From NCBI GenBank assembly GCA_964599655.1, contig CAZRGV010000060.1, positions 1-35,345 of the forward strand: 35,345 nt of DNA. Reading direction: 5' to 3'. This document shows, in pieces, positions 8,238-16,473 of the stretch. The notes beneath the pieces are model-generated. The model searched no databases, was not told where the DNA came from, and worked only from the letters and a program-made list of their open reading frames with translations. Position 1 is the stretch's first letter. Every line of letters starts with the position of its first letter. Position numbers and translations under genes: made by a program. The stretch comes from CAZRGV01 sp964599655. GTDB taxonomy: Bacteria; Planctomycetota; Planctomycetia; Isosphaerales; Isosphaeraceae.

Positions 8238-9134
8238 ATGCCCCTTCTTGGATTCGACGACCTCTTTCGCGAAGCGGATGCCCGACGCTCGCCGGTTCCG
8301 GTCGCCGTCGCGGGCGGTGCCGGACGGACCGTACTGGAGGCGCTTCGGACGGCCACGGACCGAGGCTGGGTGACACCGATCGTTGTCGGCGACGAAGCCG
8401 AAATCCGTCAACTTGCCAATGAGTTGCGTGTGGATCTTTCCGGATTTGAAATCCTTCATGCGCATAGCTCTGCCTTGCCGGCTGTGGCCACGGTCCGCGA
8501 TGGCCGGGCGGCGATGCTCATGAAGGGCCAGATCTCGACGCCCGAACTCATGCACGCGGTCCTCGACCCCGATCGCGGTCTCCGTGACCGTCGGACCATC
8601 TTTCAGGTCGTGCTGATGGAGGTTCTTCGCGACCGACGCCGATTTCTCATGGCCGATACCGGCGTCTTGATCCGGCCAAAGCTCTCAACCAGAGCGGAGA
8701 TCCTCGAAGCTGTGGTCGAACTGGCTCAGGCTCTGGGTTCCGAAGAGCCGAATGTCGCCGTTCTGGCGGCCAGCGAGAAATGTGTTGATGCCATGCCTGA
8801 AACGCTCGACGCCGCCGAACTCCAGCGCCGCAACGAGATTGGCATGATCACCGGTTGCGTGGTGCGAGGCCCACTCTCGTTCGACCTTGCCTACGCGGCC
8901 GACGCCGCCGACAAGAAGCAGATCGGCGGCCCTGTCGTGGGCGCGGCCGACGTGATGATCTTCCCCAACCTCCTCTCGGCCAACCTGACCGTCAAGGCCA
9001 TCATGTACACGGCCGATTGCCGGTTCGGAGGCGTCCTCCTGGGGACGACCCATCCCGTCGTGTTCATGTCGAGGGCGGATTCCGCGGCCACCCGACTCCA
9101 CTCGCTGGCACTCGCTTTGAAGCTGGTTCCCTGA
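8238..9134 (+). CDS. phosphate acetyl/butyryltransferase family protein (Ptb-like)
   Basis: A 298-residue protein of the PTA_PTB family. Seen: N-terminal VAVAGGAGRTVLEAL with GWVTPIVVGDEAEI, central LMKGQISTPELMHAVLD, RRTIFQVVLME, MADTGVLIRPKL, then the C-terminal block GPLSFDLAYAADAADKKQI, VGAADVMIFPNLLSANLTVK and GGVLLGTTHPVVFMSRADS. The KGQ(I/V)ST and GPLSFDLA blocks are closer to phosphate butyryltransferase than to acetyl-specific Pta. Known reaction: acyl-CoA + phosphate to acyl phosphate + CoA, in the cytoplasm. No acyl kinase gene is nearby. It probably shares a transcript with the crotonase gene upstream. A hairpin at 9154-9192 separates it from the convergent amidohydrolase gene. 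Confidence 0.88.
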   Translation: MPLLGFDDLFREADARRSPVPVAVAGGAGRTVLEALRTATDRGWVTPIVVGDEAEIRQLANELRVDLSGFEILHAHSSALPAVATVRDGRAAMLMKGQISTPELMHAVLDPDRGLRDRRTIFQVVLMEVLRDRRRFLMADTGVLIRPKLSTRAEILEAVVELAQALGSEEPNVAVLAASEKCVDAMPETLDAAELQRRNEIGMITGCVVRGPLSFDLAYAADAADKKQIGGPVVGAADVMIFPNLLSANLTVKAIMYTADCRFGGVLLGTTHPVVFMSRADSAATRLHSLALALKLVP

Positions 9135-9153
9135 GTGATTCAAAAGCCGAGAG

Positions 9154-9192
9154 GCCGGGCGTTCCCTTCCAACGGAATGAGAACGGCCCGGC
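9154..9192. terminator. bidirectional terminator hairpin between convergent genes
   Basis: GCCGGGCGTTC (9154-9164) pairs with GAACGGCCCGGC (9181-9192) with one bulged base, and a small TTCC/GGAA inner stem lies in the loop. It sits in the 85-base space between the stops of the Ptb-like gene and the amidohydrolase gene. There is no T tract. Confidence 0.6.
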
Positions 9193-9219
9193 TTCATGTG
9201 AACTGATGCCACCAAGTAC

Positions 9220-12200
9220 TCAACGTCGATCCGCGGGGGCGGACGGCGACGTCGACGAGGGAGCCGACATCGACGGCCCCGAGCCCTTCGATGGCGTTCG
9301 AACCAGCCCGAGCGGGGCCTTGCCGGCCTGCACCGCGCTCAATCGTTCGCGGTACTTGGCGTAGAGCTTCGTGTGTTTGCTCTCGGGCGCTACCGGCTTG
9401 CCACCGATAAAGAGCAGTTTCACGGGCGTGGTGGCCTGAAGCAGGTGCCCCGCCGTGATGACGAGATTGGCCCGCTTTCCGACTTCCAGCGAGCCGACCT
9501 GATCGGCAATCCCCAGAATCCGCGCGGGGTAAAGGGTCACGGCCTTCAGGCCCTCCTCCTCGGGCAAACCATAGGCGATCGCGGTGGCGGCCTCGTACGG
9601 CAGATTGCGATCGGCGGTGGCCTGGTCGGGCCCCTGGCCGTTCGAGCGGATGGCAAACGGAATTCCCGCCTCGAAGAGTCGGGCAGGATTGGCGTACACC
9701 GCGTCGTAGGGTTCGGTCGGGTCCGAGGGCAAGCGCAACGTTCCGGAGACGATGACGGGAACCCCGGCCGCCTTGATCTCGTCGACTACCTTCCAGGCCT
9801 GCAAGCCGCCACTCAGAATGGCCTTTAGCTTCAACTCCTTGGCAAGTTCCAGAGCGTCGAGAATCTCAACCTGGTGCTCGGCCCGGAAGATGACCGGCTT
9901 CTGCCCTTTGGCGAACGGAGCGAGCGCGGCGAGCCTCGGGTCGGGCGTTGGCGGTTGGATCTTGCCGTCTCGTGCCGCGGTCACGACCTTGTCGTAGTCG
10001 AGGGCCGCCCGGAACCGCGCCTTGATCTCCTCGAGCTGTTCCTTGCGGCGCTGGTTGAGATCTCCATCACCAAATCGCCGCCGTCCACCATCGGGGTTCG
10101 GTGGAACATAGTTCGGGATGTTTACATTGAGCGCCACCAGGTCAGCCTGGACCATCTCGCTGGGCACCCAGCCGGCCAGGTCGATCACGCAGCCGCGACC
10201 GCCGATCGTTCCGCCGATCGGTTGAACGTAGGCCGTCAGAACGCCATTGGCCCGGGTGACCGGAATCACCTCACTGTCAGGGTGAAGCGCCGTGCTCGAC
10301 TTCAACTCGGGCTGGAAGGGAGCCGAATCGGCGAAGTCCTGTGTTTCCTGAAGGCTGCCGACTTCGAACAGGCCGATCAGGCTCCCGGCGTCGATCATTC
10401 CCGGCCAGACGTCGAGCCCCTGGGCATCGATCGACTGGGCATCCTCGGGGATCTCGGTCTCGGGCCCGCCAAGCGCGATGATCCGGCCATTCGCCACGAC
10501 GATCGTTCCATTCTTGATCTCCGGACCCCGGACAGGATGCAAGGTGGCACCCGTCAAGGCATAAATTCCCGATGGGCTTTCCTCCACCTCAAGGACGCGT
10601 GCGATTGCCTCGGGCGAGGCCGACGGCAGCGTATCCTCGCCAGGTCTGGTGTCGAGCTGGTTGTCTTTCTCCTTGCGCTGGAACCAGACCTCGCCGTCGA
10701 TGAGGGCCATCTCACATCGGGCGAAGCTATCGAACGGATGGGCGTTGAACAGGGCGATATCGCCGTCCTTGCCCACCTCGATCGAGCCCAGGCGATGCTC
10801 GAGCCCGAGTTCCTTGGCCGGGTTGAGGGTGATCATCTCGAGCGCCTTGGCTTCGGGCACGCCACCGTACTTGACCATCTTGGCGGCTTCGAGATAGAGG
10901 TGCCGCACAAGCTCTTCGCTATCGCTCTTGATGCAGACGCGAGCCCCCGCCTCGGTGAGCAGGGCGGCGTTGAACGGCACGGCGTCGTAGGCTTCGATTT
11001 TGTAGGCCCACCAGTCGGAGAACGTCGAGGCACTCGCCCCATGCGCGGCGATTTCGGCGGCGACCTTGTAGCCTTCCAGCGCGTGCTGGAGCGACTGCAC
11101 CCGGACACCGAACCGTTCGGCGACGCGGAGTAACATCAAGATTTCATCACTGCGGTAACAGTGGCTATGAATCTTGATCGATCCGTCGAGAATGCCCGCG
11201 AGCGCTTCGAGCCTCAGGTCGGTGCGGAACGGAGGAACGGGCCTCCCCTCGGCCTTGGCGGCTTCGTGGGCCTTGCGGGCCTCGGCGTAGGCTCGGCCTT
11301 CGAGGAAGGCCCGTTCAATGGTTGCCTCGACGCCCATGCGGGTGTTCGGAAACCGGTCACGGCGGCGGGTGACGTTTTCACCGAGCGCGAACTTCACGCC
11401 TTGCGGCCGGCGATCGTCTTGAAGAATCAGCTCGCGGCCGGGCTGGCCGTAACGGAGCTTGATGATCACATCTTGACCACCGATGGCGTTGGCCGAACCG
11501 TGCAGGAGGCGCGCCGCGGTCGTTCCGCCCGCGAGGGCTCGGTAAATGGTCGGATCGTCGCCGTCGACCACGTCGCGAACCCGAACCTCGGGGACGATCG
11601 ACAGGCTCATCTCGTTCACGCCGCCGGAAATCGCCATGTGAGAATGAGTGTCGATGATCCCCGGCATGGCGACCAGCCCTTTCGCGTCGATGACCGTGAC
11701 CTCGGCGGGGGCTTCCAGGTCGTTGCCGATCGCCTGGATCTTGCCGTTCCGGATCAAGATCGAGCCGCGCTCCAGCGTGCCCGCGCCCGAGACGGTCAGG
11801 ATTCTTGCGTCCTTGATCAGGACGTTTCCACCGGTCTTGATCGACGGCGTGCGATCGACGTCGAGCTCGCTGGCGACATCCGCGAAAGGCGTCGTCGGCT
11901 CCTGGTCTTCCTCGGCCAGCTTGCGGTTCGACGGCTTCAGGGTTTCTTCGGGTGTCTCGCTCTTGGGAGACCGAGATTCGGCCTTGGGCGACTCGGGCTT
12001 CCCTTTTTGCTCCGGTCGTTCCTTGACCTCGGGCATGGGTTTCGGCTCGTCCTCGCCGGGTTTGGCGACCTTCTCCGTCTTCGCCGAGGGCTCCGGTTCC
12101 TTTTCCTCCGGCCGGGGGGGCACTTCGCGGTTGGCGCCCGGCCTTCTCGCGCGGCCTTCCTTTTCCTCCGCCTTCGGCGACTCGCCGCGGTCCGAGCTTG

Positions 12201-13677
12201 GCCCTGCCCCTCGGTTATCTTTCTCCAGGTCGAACTTGAGGCCGTCGGCCAGGACGTAGCGCGTTTTCACCTTCGGGTCGCCATAGGTTCCGGTCAGTGC
12301 GACAAGATGGCCGAGCTTGCCCGGCTCGATGGTGCCGAGCCGGGACTCGAGTCCCGCGATCTCGGCGGCATTTCGAGTTAAGGCGGCCACTGCGGCCTCG
12401 GGTGACAGGCCGTGCTTGATGGCCTCGCGCACCTTGGTATGGAAGGTTTCCGATTTGGAGAGTCCGTCGCTGGCGAAGGCGAACGTCACGCCGGACCTGG
12501 CCAGTTCGGCCGCGGTGGCGACGCGTTCGTCCCACTTCTCCTTTCGATGCTTCAGGACTCGAAGCGGGTCGACCTTCTCTTCGGGCTTTTGCTTGCGGTA
12601 CTCGGCCTCGGATGGAACCTTGGGCTCGTCGGGGAAGTCGACGCGAAGGACCACGGGGACGTTCTTCGCCTTGAGCTCCTCGACCGCGCGACCGGCTTCA
12701 CGCCCGCCAACGATCACCGCCGTCGTGCCGAACTCCTCAGCGAGGTCGAGGGCCCGCAGGATCTCGTCTCGCGTGTTCGCCTCCCACCAGACCGGCACGG
12801 CCTTGGTCCGTGCCGCGTACAGGGCCTTGAGCGCCGGATCGAGCGCGGGTCTGGGGCCGCCCTGCGCCTCGTAATAGGAATCGGCCAGGTGATGGTACTC
12901 GGCGTCGAGCATCGCCTGGCGAAGATGCGCGACGGCCCCCATGGTCGACATCGGATAGTTGACGGTCGGCCCCTGAAGTCTCCGGCGGGACTGGGCCGGA
13001 TCGTTGTCGGTCGAGGGTTGGGGCGAGGGATCAAATGGTGGTCGAACGTTAATGTGGAGCGCCACCGGCGACTTCACCACGACCTCGCGTCTGGGCAACC
13101 CGCTGAGGCAGACCAGGGCGCTTTGACCCGTGGCGATGGCTCCGGCGGGGGCGGCCAGCAAGTCGGTGAACCCCAGCTTGCGGTGCTCGGCGGCCTTCGC
13201 CTCGGGCAGGTCGAGCGACTCGGCCACCAGGAATTCCGGCGTCAGGCCGTTCCGGTTATCGGTGGGCGTGCTCGGTAGAGCGAATTCGCCATAGGGAACG
13301 CGCCGGCCCGCGCCCGTTTGCGATCGTGACGACGCGGGTGCTGAACCAAAATTCGTATAAAGGTCGATGAATCCCGGATACACCACGAGGCCGCCGCCGT
13401 CGATGACCTCGGCATCGGCGGGAACCGCAATTTCATTGACGGTTCCGACCGACTCGATTACGCCCTTGCGCACGACGACGACTCCGTTCTCAATCGTTCG
13501 GTCGGGCGAGGCGACGATTGTCGCTCCCTTGATCGCGTACGCGGCCGGATGATAGTCCGGACGTAGATCGGTATCGGCCGCGTTGATCGACCAGGAGGCC
13601 GCGGTGAGAATGGTCAGCAGCGTGGTCGCGCACAAGGTGAAGCGACGGCCATTTCGGGTCATCCGAGCGTTGGCCAT
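9220..13677 (-). CDS. exported protein with three amidohydrolase modules, only the middle one intact
   Basis: Seen: an N-terminal export signal (about 10-34, ending NAA), then three repeats of the amidohydrolase plan, each with a beta-sandwich start (IKGATIVASPD; LIKDARILTVSG; ALTGATLHPVRG) and a closing LGTIEPGKLGHLVAL / LGSIEVGKDGDIALF / VGSLEVGKRANLVIT strand. Module 1 spans about 45-480 with Y107 and N109 in place of the metal-binding HxH. Module 2 spans about 610-1045 with H678/H680 (DTHSH), H837/H839 (KIHSHC), a QHALEGYK His and a KSDSEEL Asp. Module 3 spans about 1065-1450 with G1098 and L1100 at HxH. A Pro/Glu/Lys-rich linker of about 110 residues joins modules 1 and 2. Known: such imidazolonepropionase-like enzymes hydrolyse C-N bonds with Zn. 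The substrate is unknown. GGAG lies 9 bases before the start. Confidence 0.85.
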   Translation of the reverse strand: MANARMTRNGRRFTLCATTLLTILTAASWSINAADTDLRPDYHPAAYAIKGATIVASPDRTIENGVVVVRKGVIESVGTVNEIAVPADAEVIDGGGLVVYPGFIDLYTNFGSAPASSRSQTGAGRRVPYGEFALPSTPTDNRNGLTPEFLVAESLDLPEAKAAEHRKLGFTDLLAAPAGAIATGQSALVCLSGLPRREVVVKSPVALHINVRPPFDPSPQPSTDNDPAQSRRRLQGPTVNYPMSTMGAVAHLRQAMLDAEYHHLADSYYEAQGGPRPALDPALKALYAARTKAVPVWWEANTRDEILRALDLAEEFGTTAVIVGGREAGRAVEELKAKNVPVVLRVDFPDEPKVPSEAEYRKQKPEEKVDPLRVLKHRKEKWDERVATAAELARSGVTFAFASDGLSKSETFHTKVREAIKHGLSPEAAVAALTRNAAEIAGLESRLGTIEPGKLGHLVALTGTYGDPKVKTRYVLADGLKFDLEKDNRGAGPSSDRGESPKAEEKEGRARRPGANREVPPRPEEKEPEPSAKTEKVAKPGEDEPKPMPEVKERPEQKGKPESPKAESRSPKSETPEETLKPSNRKLAEEDQEPTTPFADVASELDVDRTPSIKTGGNVLIKDARILTVSGAGTLERGSILIRNGKIQAIGNDLEAPAEVTVIDAKGLVAMPGIIDTHSHMAISGGVNEMSLSIVPEVRVRDVVDGDDPTIYRALAGGTTAARLLHGSANAIGGQDVIIKLRYGQPGRELILQDDRRPQGVKFALGENVTRRRDRFPNTRMGVEATIERAFLEGRAYAEARKAHEAAKAEGRPVPPFRTDLRLEALAGILDGSIKIHSHCYRSDEILMLLRVAERFGVRVQSLQHALEGYKVAAEIAAHGASASTFSDWWAYKIEAYDAVPFNAALLTEAGARVCIKSDSEELVRHLYLEAAKMVKYGGVPEAKALEMITLNPAKELGLEHRLGSIEVGKDGDIALFNAHPFDSFARCEMALIDGEVWFQRKEKDNQLDTRPGEDTLPSASPEAIARVLEVEESPSGIYALTGATLHPVRGPEIKNGTIVVANGRIIALGGPETEIPEDAQSIDAQGLDVWPGMIDAGSLIGLFEVGSLQETQDFADSAPFQPELKSSTALHPDSEVIPVTRANGVLTAYVQPIGGTIGGRGCVIDLAGWVPSEMVQADLVALNVNIPNYVPPNPDGGRRRFGDGDLNQRRKEQLEEIKARFRAALDYDKVVTAARDGKIQPPTPDPRLAALAPFAKGQKPVIFRAEHQVEILDALELAKELKLKAILSGGLQAWKVVDEIKAAGVPVIVSGTLRLPSDPTEPYDAVYANPARLFEAGIPFAIRSNGQGPDQATADRNLPYEAATAIAYGLPEEEGLKAVTLYPARILGIADQVGSLEVGKRANLVITAGHLLQATTPVKLLFIGGKPVAPESKHTKLYAKYRERLSAVQAGKAPLGLVRTPSKGSGPSMSAPSSTSPSAPADRR

Positions 13678-13874
13678 GCCATCAGTCTCCGGGTCGAAAA
13701 AAGGGGGCGATCCGTGGATGTTGAGCGGAGGAGAGATTGGCGCTGGCGGAGGTTTTCCGCTCGCATTTTCCGGACTCCACTCTTACCATCCACCGTGACC
13801 AGCCACAAGGGTCCAACCCAAGCCTCACCGGAAGACGGAAGCCCGCTCGATACGTTCCCACCCGCGAGATCGCC

Positions 13875-16364
13875 ATGAACACGACTTTTGCCCCGCTCCG
13901 ATGGCTTGCGTTCAGCCTGTTTCTGGCCGTCTCGGTGGCGGTGTCGCTCGCCGAAGATGCGAGGGATGTTTCCCGGGTCTTCTCCGCGAGCGACTTTCCA
14001 CGACTGGCCGAAGGGGTCAAATTCCCTCGCTCGGGCGACTACACCGTGAAGGTCTGGACGCCGGGCCATACGAAGTGGTCGCTCCAATCCGATGGCCAGG
14101 CCCTGACGCTCAAGGCTCAGGCGGACGATTCCGGGAAGGGCACCCCCGCCCCGTCGTGGCAAACGATCGGGAAGGCGACTCTCTCGGCCGAGGCGCCGGT
14201 GTCGATCAAGGTCGAAGGGGCGGTGTTCGATCCACCCAGGATCACGGGCAACTATCAGACGGGCCAGGCCAAGATTGAGGCCAAGCCATCCGCCCCTGTG
14301 CCCGCGCTCCTGGCGCTCTCGACCAACCCCGACGCGGACTTCGGACCGGTCCTCGACGTACTCCGGGGACGCTTGGAAACCGTGGATCCGCCGGCCGATC
14401 CGCGACGAACGAGCGTGCGCACCAACCACCAGGGGGCCGACTTCCACGCCCCCGCCTCCGCTCAAGCCTGGCGAGACCGGGCCCGTGCGGTTCGCGAGCA
14501 AATGCTCGTCGCGCTCGGGCTCTGGCCGATGCCGCCGAAAACCCCGCTTCATCCGCAGGTCTTCGGCAGGCTCGAACGTGACGGCTACACGATCGAGAAG
14601 GTGGTGCTCGAGACGCTGCCCGGCTTCACGCTTTCGGGCAACCTCTACCGACCGGTGGGCACCACCGGAAAGGTCCCCGGCCTCCTGTGCCCGCACGGCC
14701 ACTGGTCTGATGGCCGGGTCAATCCCGAAGTCCAGCAGCGCTGCATTCGATGGGCGAAGCTCGGGGCGGTGGTCTTCATGTACGACATGGTCGGCTACAA
14801 CGACAGCAAGCCGTTCGGCCACGAGTTCCTCAACGACCGCCTCAACCGATGGGGCTTCAGCCTCGCCACGCTCCAGACCTGGAACAGCATCCGAGCCCTC
14901 GACTGGCTGACGTCGCTGCCCGATGTCGACGTGGCACGCATCGGCTGCACGGGGGAATCCGGAGGCGGTACCCAGACGTTCCTGCTGACGGCGCTCGACC
15001 CTCGGATCAAGATCGCCGCGCCGGTCGTCATGGTCTCCGAGACGTTCCAGGGCGGCTGCGTCTGCGAGAACGCCGCCGGCCTTCGGATCGGCACCGACAA
15101 TGTCGAGTTCGCGGCCCTCACAGCGCCTCGACCGCTCAAGCTCGTCGGCGCGACCGGCGACTGGTCGGTCCATACCTCGTCGAAGATCCTGCCCGAGCTG
15201 CGCAAGGTCTACGCCCTTATCGGCCAGCCGGAAATGGTCGAGGCCGAGGTCTTCACCTTTCCACACAACTACAACCAGACCAGCCGCAATGCCGTTTATG
15301 CCTTCATGGCCCGTTGGCTGCTCGGGATCGACGACCCCGACGCGACCCGCGAAGGAGAACAGTCGGTCGAGAAGCCCGAGACCCTCTGGACCTTCGATGA
15401 CAACCACCCCGCTCCCGCGGGCCGCAAGACACCCGAGCAGCTTGAAGAGGAGCTGATCTTCGTCCTGAACCGGCAGATCGACAAGCTCGCCCCGACGACG
15501 GAAGCGGTTCGCTGGCAGGCGGCTCGGGCCTTGCTGGAAACGAGTCTCAAGGTCCGCGTCGGGCTGGTCAATCCGCCCTCGGGAACCATTCAGAGCGTCG
15601 AGGTTCGCCACGCCGATCGCGATGGCTTATCGATCGTGCATTCGCTTGTGGGTCGAGGCGAGACCGGCGAGCGGATCCCGGTCGTTCGACTCACCCCTCG
15701 GCGCCCCTCGGGCCGCCTGACCGTCATCGCCCATCCAAGAGGCAAGGCGGGGCTCGTCACTCCCACCGGCCAGCCGACGCCGCTGGTCCAGGCCCTGCTC
15801 GAGCGCGGGCAGAGCGTGGTCGGCTTCGACCCGTTGCTCGTGGGCGAGTCGTTCGATCCGAAGGCTCCCGCCGACCGCCGGCCGTCGACGGCTCACTTCG
15901 AGACGTACAACCCGGCGCTCGCCGCCGACCGGGCGCAAGACCTCGCGACCGTCCTGGCCTGGGCCCGCTCGCGCCCCGGGGCGCATGAGGTCCATCTGGT
16001 CGGGCAGGGCATGGCGGGTCCGCTCGCTCTGCTGGCTCGTCCCGTGCTGGAGGGTCTGTCTCGCACGGTTGTCGACCTGCACGGATTTGACTATGGCGAT
16101 GGATCGTCGGCGGTCCCGCCCGGCCTCGACCTGCCGGGCGTGCTCCAGTTCGGCGGCCTCAAGACCGCCGCCGCGTTGACCGCGCCGAGCCCCCTCTGGA
16201 TCGTCCGGGCCGGAGACGCGTTCGACGCCGGGTGGCCCCGGAACGCCTACGCGCTGACCGACGCCTCGCCGATGCTCCGCGTCGATCCGGCCTCGGTGCC
16301 GCCATCGAAGCTCGCTCAATGGATCGACACGGGTGAATGGGACGGCGAGCCAGGTCGGAATTGA
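13875..16364 (+). CDS. exported tandem alpha/beta-hydrolase (acetyl-xylan-esterase-like), second copy degenerate
   Basis: Seen: signal peptide (1 to about 26), a beta-rich N-terminal region (about 30-140), then an alpha/beta-hydrolase (about 190-510) with GLLCPHGHW, GVVFMYD-like strand, the nucleophile elbow GESGGG at 360-365 (Ser362), a GATGDWS Asp429 and FPHNYN with His464, a plausible Ser-Asp-His triad. From about 590 a second hydrolase fold follows, where the elbow reads GQGMAG (710-715), with Gly712 in the Ser position, so it is probably catalytically dead. Known: relatives include acetyl xylan esterases and dienelactone-hydrolase-like enzymes. The natural substrate is not known; a secreted ester or polysaccharide role is inferred. 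The start at 13875 is chosen because it opens the signal peptide; the frame runs 46 codons further upstream. It is divergent from the amidohydrolase. Confidence 0.82.
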   Translation: MNTTFAPLRWLAFSLFLAVSVAVSLAEDARDVSRVFSASDFPRLAEGVKFPRSGDYTVKVWTPGHTKWSLQSDGQALTLKAQADDSGKGTPAPSWQTIGKATLSAEAPVSIKVEGAVFDPPRITGNYQTGQAKIEAKPSAPVPALLALSTNPDADFGPVLDVLRGRLETVDPPADPRRTSVRTNHQGADFHAPASAQAWRDRARAVREQMLVALGLWPMPPKTPLHPQVFGRLERDGYTIEKVVLETLPGFTLSGNLYRPVGTTGKVPGLLCPHGHWSDGRVNPEVQQRCIRWAKLGAVVFMYDMVGYNDSKPFGHEFLNDRLNRWGFSLATLQTWNSIRALDWLTSLPDVDVARIGCTGESGGGTQTFLLTALDPRIKIAAPVVMVSETFQGGCVCENAAGLRIGTDNVEFAALTAPRPLKLVGATGDWSVHTSSKILPELRKVYALIGQPEMVEAEVFTFPHNYNQTSRNAVYAFMARWLLGIDDPDATREGEQSVEKPETLWTFDDNHPAPAGRKTPEQLEEELIFVLNRQIDKLAPTTEAVRWQAARALLETSLKVRVGLVNPPSGTIQSVEVRHADRDGLSIVHSLVGRGETGERIPVVRLTPRRPSGRLTVIAHPRGKAGLVTPTGQPTPLVQALLERGQSVVGFDPLLVGESFDPKAPADRRPSTAHFETYNPALAADRAQDLATVLAWARSRPGAHEVHLVGQGMAGPLALLARPVLEGLSRTVVDLHGFDYGDGSSAVPPGLDLPGVLQFGGLKTAAALTAPSPLWIVRAGDAFDAGWPRNAYALTDASPMLRVDPASVPPSKLAQWIDTGEWDGEPGRN

Positions 16365-16375
16365 CCCCCACCGGT

Positions 16376-16414
16376 GATCCGACCCGATCGTCGGCCGACA
16401 AACCGGGTCGGATC
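16376..16414. terminator. perfect 11-bp inverted repeat between convergent genes
   Basis: GATCCGACCCG (16376-16386) and CGGGTCGGATC (16404-16414) are exact reverse complements with a 17-base loop that contains the palindrome TCGGCCGA. It lies just after the hydrolase stop and before the convergent oxidoreductase end, fitting a bidirectional terminator without a long T tract. Confidence 0.65.
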
Positions 16415-16431
16415 GAAGAATGCCAGTAAAT

Positions 16432-16473
16432 TTAATCGATAGAAATAACCACTTAATCGATAGAAATAACCAC
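16432..16473. repeat. perfect 21-bp tandem duplication at the end of the oxidoreductase gene
   Basis: Bases 16432-16452 and 16453-16473 are identical (each begins TTAATCGATAG and ends AATAACCAC). Read on the minus strand the unit is Val-Val-Ile-Ser-Ile-Asp-stop: the last seven codons of the oxidoreductase, with stop, are repeated directly downstream. The unit is much more AT-rich than its surroundings. Confidence 0.95.

Noticed and set aside
13659..15611. 650-residue minus-strand frame under the tandem hydrolase
   Set aside because: Antisense composition only, no recognisable motif, and the plus-strand hydrolase motifs are clear.
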